Positions 13,167-21,475 of a DNA stretch of 64,000 nt are shown piece by piece. The notes beneath the pieces are model-generated. The model had not been told where the DNA came from, ran no database searches, and saw only the letters and a list, made by a program, of their open reading frames with translations. Origin of the DNA: Eutreptiella sp. 'Long Island Sound 2002' (taxonomy: Eukaryota; Euglenozoa; Euglenophyceae; Eutreptiales; Eutreptiaceae); NCBI GenBank assembly GCA_964036045.1, contig OZ038392.1, forward strand, positions 19,296,612 through 19,360,611. The letters run 5' to 3'. The position numbers were made by a program, and so were the translations under genes. Positions within the stretch are counted from its first letter, which is position 1, and each line of letters starts with the position of its first letter.

Positions 13167-13664
13167 ACACACTGGAGCGCGTTAGGAGAAATGCCGCACG
13201 TAATCGCAATCACACAACAATGGCACCAACAATTCACGTCAAATTGGATGAACAATCCCAGTGCCTGTCACCATGGGAACCCCAGGTCCAGGAGATACGC
13301 TTGAAAGATGGAAATGGGTGCACCCAATGAACATCCAACTTTTCTTGGGCAGCTTTTGTTCGCCGGTTGGCCCAAGATATTAGATTCTTGTACCTAAATT
13401 TGAGGCATGTTAATTCGAACAAAGTGACGCGCACAACGTGAACGTTGGTGCACAGCGTGAGCGTTGGTTGAAATCGTTCAACTTGTTCAACCGGGCAGTT
13501 GAACATGACTTTAACAAATGTTCAATTTGTTGTTTTCATGAAAAAACACTTGATGGTAGCATGTAAATGGGGCCACAATTGCATGTGGAAGAAGACATAT
13601 ACATGATAGTTCGATGAAACCTAGGTAGGCACTCTATGTTGCACAAACATGAGTCGCATTTGTT

Positions 13665-14063
13665 TCATATGTGTTCAACCGCACACTTGAACGCATCTCG
13701 CATACGGTTGAACACTCCTTGCATACATGCAACGCACCATGGTATGCATGTAGGACATGTAGAGCACCTATTTTTCGGCATTTCCAAGTCAAGGATCAAC
13801 CGGACGGCATCCTTGGGTGTAAACACCCTTTCCATGACCTTCCGGTCATTGCGTCGACTACGCCGCCCACTACCCATTCTAGTCTTGAGGCGTTCCCATA
13901 GTGTACGACCACCCTTGGATGCGGTGAACAAGTTGACCAAATCACTCATCAATTCATCCGATTGTAATCCAGTGTAGTGATCTGCAATACATTGCTTCAA
14001 GTTTGACGTTGGCATTTTTGATTGTAAAATGAGAGGGATCCTTGCATACAAGTAAGAAACCAC
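13665..14063 (-). CDS. hypothetical protein inside the TIR element
   Basis: A 132-residue frame on the minus strand. Residues about 20-95 are charged and helix-like, with an Arg/Lys-rich patch (GRRSRRNDRKVMER) and a FTPKDAVRLILDLEM segment that reads like protein. The last 35 residues are Cys-rich (STCPTCIPWCVAC) and run into GTTCAAC motifs, so the end may not be genuine. I recognise no family. It could be a captured host fragment or the remains of an element-encoded protein. The start is only the first ATG and has no support. Confidence 0.3.
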   Translation of the reverse strand: MVSYLYARIPLILQSKMPTSNLKQCIADHYTGLQSDELMSDLVNLFTASKGGRTLWERLKTRMGSGRRSRRNDRKVMERVFTPKDAVRLILDLEMPKNRCSTCPTCIPWCVACMQGVFNRMRDAFKCAVEHI

Positions 14064-14390
14064 AATGGGGAATCTCTTGGTGCTCTAATTTGTTCTTATT
14101 GTTACGTTATTTTTGGTGACACTACCATATTGCACAAAGGTGAAATTAAATATTCTTCAATTCAATGCGTCATGTATATAGTAAAAAGCGAGCAGGTGGC
14201 AACTACTACACACCATGTGCATTCCCTTTACCGCCACGTGTTGGCCACCACGTGCCGGCTCCAGTTTTCATGTATGTGGTCACCACACGGCCACCTGCCC
14301 ATTGGTAGTAGGTTCCAGGTTTTAACTGGGTTTTAGGGAACAGCTCAAAACCAAAAATGTGGGACAGGCTACATTTACCAATTAACCACT

Positions 14391-14540
14391 GTTGAACGCG
14401 TGATCGCGTGAGCACGCGCCACCGATTGGCGCGATAGGCCAGTTGAACTGTTCAACCGCGTTCAATCGAGTTCAACTGGGGGGTTGAGCAGCAACATGCT
14501 GTTCAACTGGGTTCAACCGCTGTTCAACCGCTACGCTCAA
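14391..14540. repeat. right subterminal cluster of GTTCAAC/GTTGAAC motifs
   Basis: About eight copies or near copies of the heptamer in both orientations lie within 150 bp of the right TIR. A smaller set (12,650, 12,659, 12,704, then 12,905 and 12,918) lies near the left TIR. The motif is rare outside the element; one pair lies near 16,883. This distribution fits subterminal repeats of a DNA transposon. Confidence 0.75.
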
Positions 14541-14541
14541 A

Positions 14542-14560
14542 GGTGTGCAAAAGGGGTCAC
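14542..14560 (-). repeat. right terminal inverted repeat
   Basis: Perfect reverse complement of 12,612-12,630, followed by TA and then GGGAAGG of the interrupted reading frame. Confidence 0.9.
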
Positions 14561-14562
14561 TA

Positions 14563-14746
14563 GGGAAGGCTCAGAACCAGTCAACGATGCCTGATGTGTC
14601 TTGCATTCTAACGCGCCTCGATTCGTGTTTCCGTGGGGGGGTGTGTGTGAGCAGTGGGTAAGTACCTGAATTTGACGGGATGGATGCGCCGGCTTTGCTT
14701 CTTGAGGGTTTCGGCTCGACGGCTGAACATAGGGAATGCCATGCAC
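14563..14746 (-). pseudogene. 5' part of the interrupted LINE-like reading frame
   Basis: The minus-strand frame from 14,746 runs open to the TIR and ends with the residues LTGSEPSL at the TA site. Across the element the same frame resumes at 12,609 as ELGPADVSSN. The reading frame therefore predates the insertion. The part before the endonuclease is not recognisable as a domain, and its upstream limit is unclear. Confidence 0.5.
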
Positions 14747-15390
14747 GCAGTGCGCACGCAGTGCGAAGTTTTGGATGTCGGCAAATACTCGAACCCTAGT
14801 TTTGGCCCCTTTTCACAAATTTTTGGTTCCGTACTAGGGTTTTTTGGCTTCCCAAGCATTTAGGATGTGGCATATTTGAATGGTCAACCATTTTCCCCGA
14901 GAAGAGGCCCGTCGACAAAGTGTACACAGCCGACACGACCCGGATCTCGACATTGCCGACATTGCAGCGAGCCTCGTATCTGTAGAGGCGGTTCAATTCG
15001 CCCTGCAGAGTACTCTTCCCGACAAATAGTACGTGCACCAAAACCTTGGTCGACTTCAAGGTGATTCTCGAACCGAGATGCTCAAGATCATCGATCGGTA
15101 GGGCCACGTCCACAACTGCAGAGAAGTCAACGTGGTCATCGTCGCTCGAAGGCTCTCGATCGCCGATACTCGAGGGTGGCGAGTCGACACCAAGACCGGA
15201 CAGTTCTTCTTCGACGATGCTGTTGGTTATAACCACAACCAGAAGTATGGATGGACACCTGGCCAACCCTATGGTATTGACACCTTTCAGTCTTCCCTCT
15301 AGTAAACAGGTGATAGGTATTCTTGGGTGAGTATCCTGGCCTCTGCGTGCGCAATATGCACACAGCGCGCACGCAGTGCGCACGCAGTGC
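14744..15390. repeat. 21-bp direct repeats flanking a decayed reading frame
   Basis: The same 21 bases, made of CACGCAGTGCG followed by CACGCAGTGC, occur at 14,744-14,764 and 15,370-15,390, 626 bp apart in direct orientation. Each is itself a double copy of CACGCAGTGC. They enclose the decayed frame at 14,883-15,302. They could be the ends or target duplication of an inserted segment, or two outposts of one short minisatellite. Confidence 0.6.
14883..15302 (+). pseudogene. decayed unknown protein fragment with two in-frame TAG codons
   Basis: Read continuously, this 139-codon frame gives protein-like sequence, including DIADIAASLVSVEAVQFALQ, LSIADTRGWRVDTKTGQFFF and KYGWTPGQPYGIDTF. It is broken by TAG at 15,027-15,029 and 15,099-15,101 and ends with TAG at 15,300-15,302. 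There is no frame change. I do not recognise the family. Its place next to an RNase H-like ORF in the same orientation suggests a retroelement polyprotein fragment, but this is inference. The open minus-strand frame over the same bases looks like a shadow. Confidence 0.35.
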
Positions 15391-15427
15391 AAACACTTAG
15401 CCATACATTTGAAAGGGGTCAGGTGCG

Positions 15428-16228
15428 TTGAGGAAAGGCAAGGGGAAGATATTGGAGAAACGACATGGGAGTGTCATGTGTGCATTGTTCACATGCAAAG
15501 GCTCTCCCTTGATTGTGTGGAAAGTAGTTAAGAGAATGTTGAGTGGCTTGTGGATGAACGCGTCAATATGGGTACCGAAGTTGGCGGTGCTCTCGGACTC
15601 CAAGTATCTGCATCAGGGAGCGAGCAGAAGGGCAAAACACTGGCGATCTAGGGGTTGGACCATATCCGGGGGGACCATCCATGCACATGTGCCGGTCTGG
15701 GAGATTCTGTTGCCTGAAATGGAAGAGCCGGGCAGGGGCATAACGTGGGAACATGTCCCTGCGCATGTGAATGTGGAAGGGACCGCGGTGGCTAATGGAC
15801 TAGCGCTGGAGGGAAGGTGTTCCAGCCCGCTATGGTCCTGGCGGCCACAACAAAGCGCTACAGATTCGGAGTCCACGGTGGGACTCGCGAGGGCTACGGA
15901 GTCTGCATCTGAAGTTGAAAGTAGATTGTGGGAGTCCCTGGGGCTGGTACCCATGGACAGTGATGAACTCACAGGGGAGGCGTCTGGGCCGGGGGTCACA
16001 AAAGAGGGTGGGGAGTCCCACGGCTCGGGCAGCACGAATGACGGCGTTGAGGGGAGTATGATAAGAGGGGACTGGGAAGGGTTGGGGGAAAGGGATGGCA
16101 TCTCGTTGTCGGAGACAGAGTCCTTTAGCACAGATGTTAGTGAGAGTACGAGGAAAGTCAAGAAAACGAAGTTTCTCAACCTTTTAGTTCTTTGCGTAGT
16201 TGATGGCCCCACGCCTTACCTCTGTTGA
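15428..16228 (+). CDS. RNase H-like domain protein, probably retroelement-derived and degenerate
   Basis: A 266-residue frame. Residues about 50-135 match the C-terminal half of a type I RNase H: AVLSDSKYLHQGA (family motif T-D-S-x-Y), W73 and W78, SGG, VPVWEILL, and HVPAHVNVEGTAVANGLALEG (family pattern HVPSHVGIxGNExADxLA). The first catalytic strand and the Glu helix are not visible upstream, and the last catalytic Asp is Asn123. Enzyme activity is therefore unlikely. Residues 140-250 are Ser/Glu/Gly-rich. The arrangement RNase H then acidic tail resembles dinoflagellate retroelement ends known to me. The first ATG is used; the true N-terminus may lie upstream in another exon or frame. Confidence 0.55.
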   Translation: MRKGKGKILEKRHGSVMCALFTCKGSPLIVWKVVKRMLSGLWMNASIWVPKLAVLSDSKYLHQGASRRAKHWRSRGWTISGGTIHAHVPVWEILLPEMEEPGRGITWEHVPAHVNVEGTAVANGLALEGRCSSPLWSWRPQQSATDSESTVGLARATESASEVESRLWESLGLVPMDSDELTGEASGPGVTKEGGESHGSGSTNDGVEGSMIRGDWEGLGERDGISLSETESFSTDVSESTRKVKKTKFLNLLVLCVVDGPTPYLC

Positions 16229-18042
16229 CATCTAGCATCTTTGCCAAACATCCGTGTCTTGCCGCAAGGAGGCTCTTCGGTGTCATGCTGCCGCAGCGGC
16301 CGTGGCGACAGTCCGGGCTGAAACCAAGGCTCAAGCCGCAACAGGAGCGGCAACAGTTCAAAGTTACGGCTCTGAGACCACTACACACCATCAAGGATGA
16401 AGCTAGGGACCATTCGGGCGGAGCTGGATGCCATGGCGTGGAGCAGAAACCAGCAAATCTGGTTGCGACGTGTTCGTGTCGCGGAAACTGCTGCTAGTGT
16501 ATTGCCGCCGGCGAGCATGGCGCAAAGGGTGGAGACCATGGTTACACGGGCCCGGCCACAGACCCTGGAGAGGGGTGCGGGAGGCCCAATGAAGTGCGCA
16601 GAGAGAGGGCGAGAGGACCAGAGGGCGCCCTACCAGTGGACACCCTGCCGGAAAGGAAAGGCGAGAGCTGACCCGAGGGGCCCACACACGGGGGGAGTGA
16701 GCACGGAGAGTAGAGAAAGGGGACAGCGAGAGCTGACTTGTGGGGCAGGGGAGGAATAGCCAGAGCTGACCAGTGGAGCCAAAGTTAGGGAGGAGACAGC
16801 ACAGAGAGTGAATGGAGACTGAGGAAGAGCGAGAGGTGACCCGTGGGGCCACTAGGGGGTGGGGGGAGTAAGCAGAGCTGACTTGTGTTCAGTTGAACAG
16901 TGGAACCGACCGGGCACTGCCATGCGGCTGCAGAAAGCACTGAACTGTGAATGAGCTATGACCGGATAGCCTGTGACCGGGGGGCTTTTCGGGAGCTAAG
17001 TATCCGTTGCTTCATGGCCCCCACCCAGAGCACCTATTCATTGGACTGACGGCTGGAAGTGCCTATGGCAGGGGCATTCAGTCAATGAGAACTGACCATT
17101 GCTCTCTCTCCAGAGCACCTACATGGGCAGTGACAACACACTAGCCCTCCCAGAGTGCCTATGCTAGCCACACCAGGCAGTGCTACCCTGCCCTGTCCCT
17201 CTGCGCGCCCCACTCTGGGGGAGGGGGCACAACTATCCATGCATGAGGATAAGGGAGAGGGAGAGGGGAGGAGTTGGGGGCTTGGGATTTCCAGGGTGGC
17301 AAGGTACGTGGCCTACAGGTATGGGGACGCCGGTGGAATCAATCACAGCCAAGGCATTATTGGAAGACCCCACCTTGATGGTGCCGCCTCCGCATTTGTC
17401 GCCAGCTCATGCATCACTGCCCGCAAGTGTCTCCGTGCCTCCTGCTTATTGTGCCTCTAGCAAACAGCGTATTCAGCATGTAGTCCCCGAGGAGCTCCTG
17501 CAGCGTCGTCTCTCTGACTTTTAGCCTGGTCGCTAGTTTCTTCGTTGCCTCCAGTGGTCTGTGATCAGGGGATTGCACTCGGGGCATTGCATTTCTGCCT
17601 GCTCTACACACCTACATAGGTCTCCACAGCTGATACTATAGTCCGCGCCAAGGCGCCGTGAAAACATACCCAAAGTGTGGGGCTGAGTTGGATTCCAGTT
17701 CTCACACATCATCGTCCTCCGGTCTTGAATCTACTCGGGTACATGGAGGTTTGTCGGCAGCAGGCTCGTCTTCGTCCCGCGGCCGCTTGGTTCCTCCTGC
17801 ACCCATGGTCTCCACCCCGCCCTCCACTTTTTTTTTGTTCCGACACTGGCGAGTTCAGCCATCAAGGCAGACAGTGTGCTTCGGCAGCAGTGGCCTAGAG
17901 GTATGTACAGCAAAGTCAGCTTAGCCACTGGGCGTACTGTACACTGCATGCAGGTGGTGGGGCCTGCCACGACCACAGAGGGTCAACACCTAGAAAAACT
18001 GCGAAGTTAGGACTGCATCAAAAACCAAAGAGCAACTAACCA
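16229..18042. other. region without a firm gene; weak ORFs and degenerate repeats
   Basis: A plus-strand frame at 16,397-16,759 starts MKLGTIRAELDAMAWSRNQQ and may be a coding relic. Its second half is low-complexity and overlaps an imperfect repeat near 16,660-16,880 built on GAGAGCTGACCYGKGGGGCC. A minus-strand frame at 17,414-17,611 includes LEATKKLATRLKVRETTLQE, helix-like and possibly a gag fragment. Neither has domain support. The remainder shows nothing I can assign. Confidence 0.3.
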
Positions 18043-18460
18043 TCAGGAACTAACATGCACCCCGCCCTCCACTTTGCCGCCCTTGGCCACCTCAGCGTTG
18101 TCATCGCCCACCATGTCGTCAGCATCAGCGTCAATGTGCGCAAATTCTGGTAACTCGTTGCCAGCATCCACATGTGTACCCCCACCATCACTGGGAGGCT
18201 GCTCTAGCCTAGTGTCGATCGGCATCTCCTCGAAAATGTTGACCGCCGCCTCCTCCCCCGCTGTCGTAGCGACGGCCTGCAATTCCGCCAGTAACTCGAC
18301 CGGTCCCGCATGGTGTCCCATTTCGCCATCCCCATCCTGGTCATCGGATGACACGGCACTCAACATGTCCATCGACATATCGTGGATGTCAGACTCGGGA
18401 TCCTCCTCTTCCGTTTGTTGGAACATGGGTGCTGGTATCTTCGGGTCGGCTGCCCAAGCA
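18043..18460 (-). CDS. hypothetical acidic protein fragment or exon
   Basis: The minus-strand frame from 18,460 to a stop at 18,043 encodes about 138 residues rich in Asp, Glu and Ala, with PESDIHDMSMDMLSAVSSDD and AHIDADADDMVGDDN. The frame extends upstream into the dispersed repeat at 18,461-18,626, but the sharp edge of that repeat suggests the true coding begins near 18,460. An acceptor-like CTTTTGACCCTTAG lies about 20 bases upstream inside the repeat. No domain is recognised. It may be one exon of a larger gene. Confidence 0.35.
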
Positions 18461-18626
18461 GGATGACATATGCGTGGACTAAGGGTCAAAAGAATTATTG
18501 GACTAGATGACAAGCAAAGTTGACGGGGGGTGGTCATGTTTCTTATAGTTCAATTGGTCTAGCTCATGACATGGGCAATTAGTCTTGGGGGTGAACTTGT
18601 TGCCCTAGCATGATGTACCATGATGG
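18461..18626 (+). repeat. dispersed repeat, copy 1
   Basis: These 166 bases recur almost unchanged in inverted orientation at 38,639-38,804; I find one difference, in the CAATTGGTCT/CAATTAGTCT segment. A diverged direct copy lies at 23,031-23,178. The minus strand contains a pyrimidine-rich tract ending in CTTTTGACCCTTAG, like a 3' splice site, just before adjoining coding sequence. The end at GGATGAC is sharp. Confidence 0.85.
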
Positions 18627-18784
18627 TCACCATGGTCACCTAACCATGATGCACTGATCAGCAAATCGAGAAGCATGGGTGTGAAAGGCAAGAAGGAAAG
18701 GGGGACAGGGGGGTAGGAGTGAGACATTTGTTCCAGCTACCAGCATGTAGTCCCTTCCTCGATCTTGAGATGTCGGTTCCGCTG

Positions 18785-19120
18785 AGACTTGAAATTGTGC
18801 CCCTGGGCTCTGGCCAACATGGCTGAGTGCCCTACAAAATCAAGGCATTCCCTATGATCCGTTCAAATGACCTCTCTGCATAGGTCCCCCAGCGAAGGAA
18901 AACCCCTGTTCTCTGAGCAGATGAAATTGTGCACATGGGCTCCGGCCAAGGTGGCTGAGTACCCTACTTTACAACATTCAGACATTACCTGTGATCCTCT
19001 CTGATGAACTCTGTGCATAGGTTCCCCAGCTCCAAAGGGACACCCCTGTTGTGAAACACAAGTTCTGCGTAGTGCACCCAAGACCTTCCACATTCATGAC
19101 ATCCCTGCATAGGGTACCTC
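18785..19120. repeat. imperfect tandem duplication of about 134 bp
   Basis: A block starting GAAATTGTGCNCNTGGGCTC, followed by GGCCAANNTGGCTGAGT, then CTCTGTGCATAGGTYCCCCAGC, occurs near 18,790 and again near 18,924. A partial third copy follows around 19,080-19,115 (CCCTGCATAGGGTACC). A short echo of its start lies at 19,206. Open frames here are short and not convincing. Confidence 0.7.
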
Positions 19121-19458
19121 CTCACCGCATGCACCAGGCAACAAGGAAAGAGGGCCACTGGGTGCATATTGGGTCAGTCCCGAAACCCAGGTTTCCCTAC
19201 TGTATGAAATTGTGAACATGGGCAGGGGTTGGCTTGACGCAGTAGCACTCCTTGTAACCCCCCCGGTGCAACTTTTTGAGACATACATGATGATTGTGTA
19301 AAAAAAAATACATTTTCTCCGTGTAATGGAAGACAATGGTCATCCATGGCCATAAAAGCCGGCAGTGTCACGTTCCAGCTGAGGGGCAAGGCTTTGCATG
19401 GCGACTGAGGGCAACTCGTTGGCTGTAGAGTCAGGACTGCAGGCATGGGTTCATAATC

Positions 19459-20268
19459 CTAGAACATGGCACCGATGGCCAAGCAGATTACTGTCCGAGT
19501 GGAGTTCACTAGCTTTAGGTATGGTTTGTGGAGGAAAGGCGATGCAAAATATGATGGCATCACTCTGGTGTGGGCCACAAGCTCTTGTGTTGCTATCTCA
19601 TACACCATGACATGACCTTTGGCAGGCAAGGCAAGGACAAGGCCCTGAGGAAGGGGCATGCCAGTGCCTCCCTGATTAATTTGCTTTACTGCATTAATTG
19701 GAATTTCCCAGTCAAGTCGTGCTCTGGGAGGCATGCCAGGTTTGTGGGTATGAGTGATATGGACAAGGTGATTGTCAGTTACCAACAACGCGTTATCCAT
19801 TGTAACATGGGCATTGGAGAAATGTAGGAAGCTTTGTTTGCCAGTAGGAACAATGCCATGCCCGTTGGAAGTGTAAGGGACAGGCCATGGCAGAGCACCA
19901 GAGCCCGTTGCGAGCCCAAGTCCGCCTACTGCGATGTTGAAACTGGCCTTGCCTTCATCAAGGATGACAGTACAACCTTTGAGGAGGTTCACCATCAGTC
20001 GTGTGGCAGATAGTGGCCAGATAGAGTTATCGTGGTCGAGGTCGATGTCACCATTTTGCAATCTGAATCGCTCATGGACAGCCGAACAGTTTGGGAAGCC
20101 AAGCAAATTCAAGATGATGTCATTCCCACTGATCCGCCAGGCACGACGCCCTCCAAGCTGGTCCTGAATAATATCATTAACGAGGGCAAACCCTTTAGGC
20201 ACCGGTATTCCCGTCACCTCATGCGAAATATTGGTGCATCTTGCATGCTTGGAACATCTTGTGCACAT
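19459..20268 (-). CDS. probable secreted hypothetical protein, C-terminal part in a shifted frame
   Basis: A 269-residue minus-strand frame overlapping the previous one by 50 bases. Its first residues translate the same DNA as the end of the upstream frame, so the real continuation starts near HEVTGIPVPKGFALV. The rest has features of an extracellular beta-rich protein (NAHVTMDNALLVTDNHLVHI, ITHTHKPGMPPRARLDWEIP) but no known motif. The codon pattern and the lack of stops over 270 codons argue it is or recently was translated. Joined with the upstream part it would give a protein of about 460 residues. Alternatives are two overlapping exons or a recent pseudogene. Confidence 0.5.
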   Translation of the reverse strand: MCTRCSKHARCTNISHEVTGIPVPKGFALVNDIIQDQLGGRRAWRISGNDIILNLLGFPNCSAVHERFRLQNGDIDLDHDNSIWPLSATRLMVNLLKGCTVILDEGKASFNIAVGGLGLATGSGALPWPVPYTSNGHGIVPTGKQSFLHFSNAHVTMDNALLVTDNHLVHITHTHKPGMPPRARLDWEIPINAVKQINQGGTGMPLPQGLVLALPAKGHVMVYEIATQELVAHTRVMPSYFASPFLHKPYLKLVNSTRTVICLAIGAMF

Positions 20269-20941
20269 CGCAATCCCTCATTTCCCGGTAGGAAATCAGC
20301 CTATGTTGAAGCCATGTCAACACAAGGCCTCTTTGTGGTATTGGCTGCAAGAGCAGATCGTGCGTCGCTCCCGGCAAATGTGCTGCAACACGGGCAGAAA
20401 CCCTATTGGGGGTTATGTTGATAATCACCAGGCGGCCGGATGAAAACCGGTCTTCTTCAGTGTCATCAAAAGTCAATAATGCATACCACATGGTGGCGTT
20501 GAAAATCTTTATAGCCATGGGGCGTCCACGGATGTTAGGGAAATTCAGGCATGCCACGAGCTTGTGACTCGTGACATGGCTGATGAAGATCTCCAAACCA
20601 GTCTGCTTTATTTTTTGTTGCAGCCAGTCTGGCTCAAATGTGCGGGCACTGATTACATAAAGGCCTTGGAGCAAGCTGAATCTTTCCCTTGAAGGCTTCA
20701 CCGGTACAGTAATACCATGCGCAATGTGGTTATCCCACCGTTGTTGACTCTCTGAAGAGCATCTCGGCAAGTGTTGCACCATGGAAGCTTGAATTGGTTC
20801 AAGGGTCGCCAACAGATATACCAGTAACAGCATAGACATGGTAGCCCCCCCCACCCTCCCTGGCCCTTGCAAGAACCGCCGCAAAGTTCCAAATTTGATG
20901 AAAACCGCAGCTCCCGGGGTTTTGACAAGGGCGCGGTTCAC
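20219..20941 (-). CDS. probable secreted hypothetical protein, N-terminal part
   Basis: A 240-residue minus-strand frame. An internal ATG near 20,839 begins MSMLLLVYLLATLEPIQAS, a good signal peptide with a plausible cleavage after QAS, and is preceded by GCTACC. It is a better start than the first ATG at 20,941. The mature part is hydrophobic-polar alternating, with FEPDWLQQKIKQTGLEIFIS and MAIKIFNATMWYALLTFDD; no family is recognised. The frame ends at 20,219, but protein-like sequence continues in another frame from about 20,250 downwards. The gene therefore looks split by a single frameshift, or by an intron I cannot place. Confidence 0.5.
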   Translation of the reverse strand: MNRALVKTPGAAVFIKFGTLRRFLQGPGRVGGATMSMLLLVYLLATLEPIQASMVQHLPRCSSESQQRWDNHIAHGITVPVKPSRERFSLLQGLYVISARTFEPDWLQQKIKQTGLEIFISHVTSHKLVACLNFPNIRGRPMAIKIFNATMWYALLTFDDTEEDRFSSGRLVIINITPNRVSARVAAHLPGATHDLLLQPIPQRGLVLTWLQHRLISYREMRDCDVHKMFQACKMHQYFA

Positions 20942-20962
20942 GCGGGTGAGGACACAAGCACT
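20885..20962 (+). repeat. dispersed repeat pair, copy 1 (other copy at 22,130-22,210)
   Basis: The sequence GTTCCAAANTTGNNGAAACCGCA, then GGTTTNGACAAGGNCNCGGTTC, then CACTGCAAG is shared with 22,130-22,210 in direct orientation. Copy 1 overlaps the 5' end of the secreted-protein reading frame. The two copies are clearly related but diverged. Confidence 0.6.
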
Positions 20963-21304
20963 GCAAGCGAAGCATGTCCTCTAAAAGTGAAGCAAGGGGC
21001 ACAATGGGGCATGAGGCATGCAATGCACTGGCAACAAGTGCTGGGACAGAGAGCGGCACTCCTGAAATACCATCCCCTAACCCCAAATCACCAAAAGAAC
21101 TTCATCATCATGGAAACCCAAAAAATGGAACCACCAAATTCTATTGCCTTCGGCAGTGCACCTCGAAGAGTGGTTGACAGTCAGCCATTCAGTCCCTGCG
21201 CCAGGCCAGCAGTCAATCAGACAGAAACACACAGTGTAGGTTTTTTGTCAGTGGCAGATGCGTCCCCAAGCAGTGGGGCTACACTTCAGTTGAGACCAAG
21301 TAGT

Positions 21305-21475
21305 GGCCGAATGGTAATGCAGCCGACCGGAGTCTCTTTGGTCGGCGGTTAGAACCCAGGTCTGCTGAATTTGATGCCGCGGCCGCCGCGAAAAGTCAGC
21401 AGACCAGGATTCGAACCACTGACCGAAAACTTTGCGTCGGCTGCGTTACCATTCGACCGGCGGTGGTGAAATAGC
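21305..21475. repeat. inverted pair of tRNA-like (SINE-like) sequences
   Basis: Plus-strand 21,308-21,372 and minus-strand 21,472-21,402 carry the same tRNA-like sequence. Each has a D-arm-like CGAATGGTAAYGCAGCCGAC, a variable centre, then a T-arm-like GGTTNGAAYCC and GGTCTGCTGA. In the minus-strand copy GGTTCGAATCC is a perfect B box; in the plus-strand copy it is degraded. The two face each other across a 29-base GC-rich spacer containing GCGGCCGC, so the region can fold into one long hairpin. Neither copy has a pairable acceptor stem, so these are not working tRNA genes. Confidence 0.65.

Larger units (their letters stand above)
12612..14560. mobile_element. TIR-bounded DNA transposon-like element, probably non-autonomous, TA target duplication
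   Basis: The element starts with GTGACCCCTTTTGCACACC (12,612-12,630) and ends with its exact reverse complement (14,542-14,560). Both ends are flanked by TA (12,610-12,611 and 14,561-14,562). Deleting the 1,949 bp plus one TA joins two halves of a minus-strand reading frame in phase, which independently supports these borders. The inside holds about 20 copies of GTTCAAC/GTTGAAC, clustered near both ends and in the middle, like subterminal transposase sites. No transposase is visible; the only ORF of note is 13,665-14,063. TA duplication suggests a Tc1/mariner-like or related mechanism; CTAG is also possible because it is shared at both borders. Confidence 0.85.
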
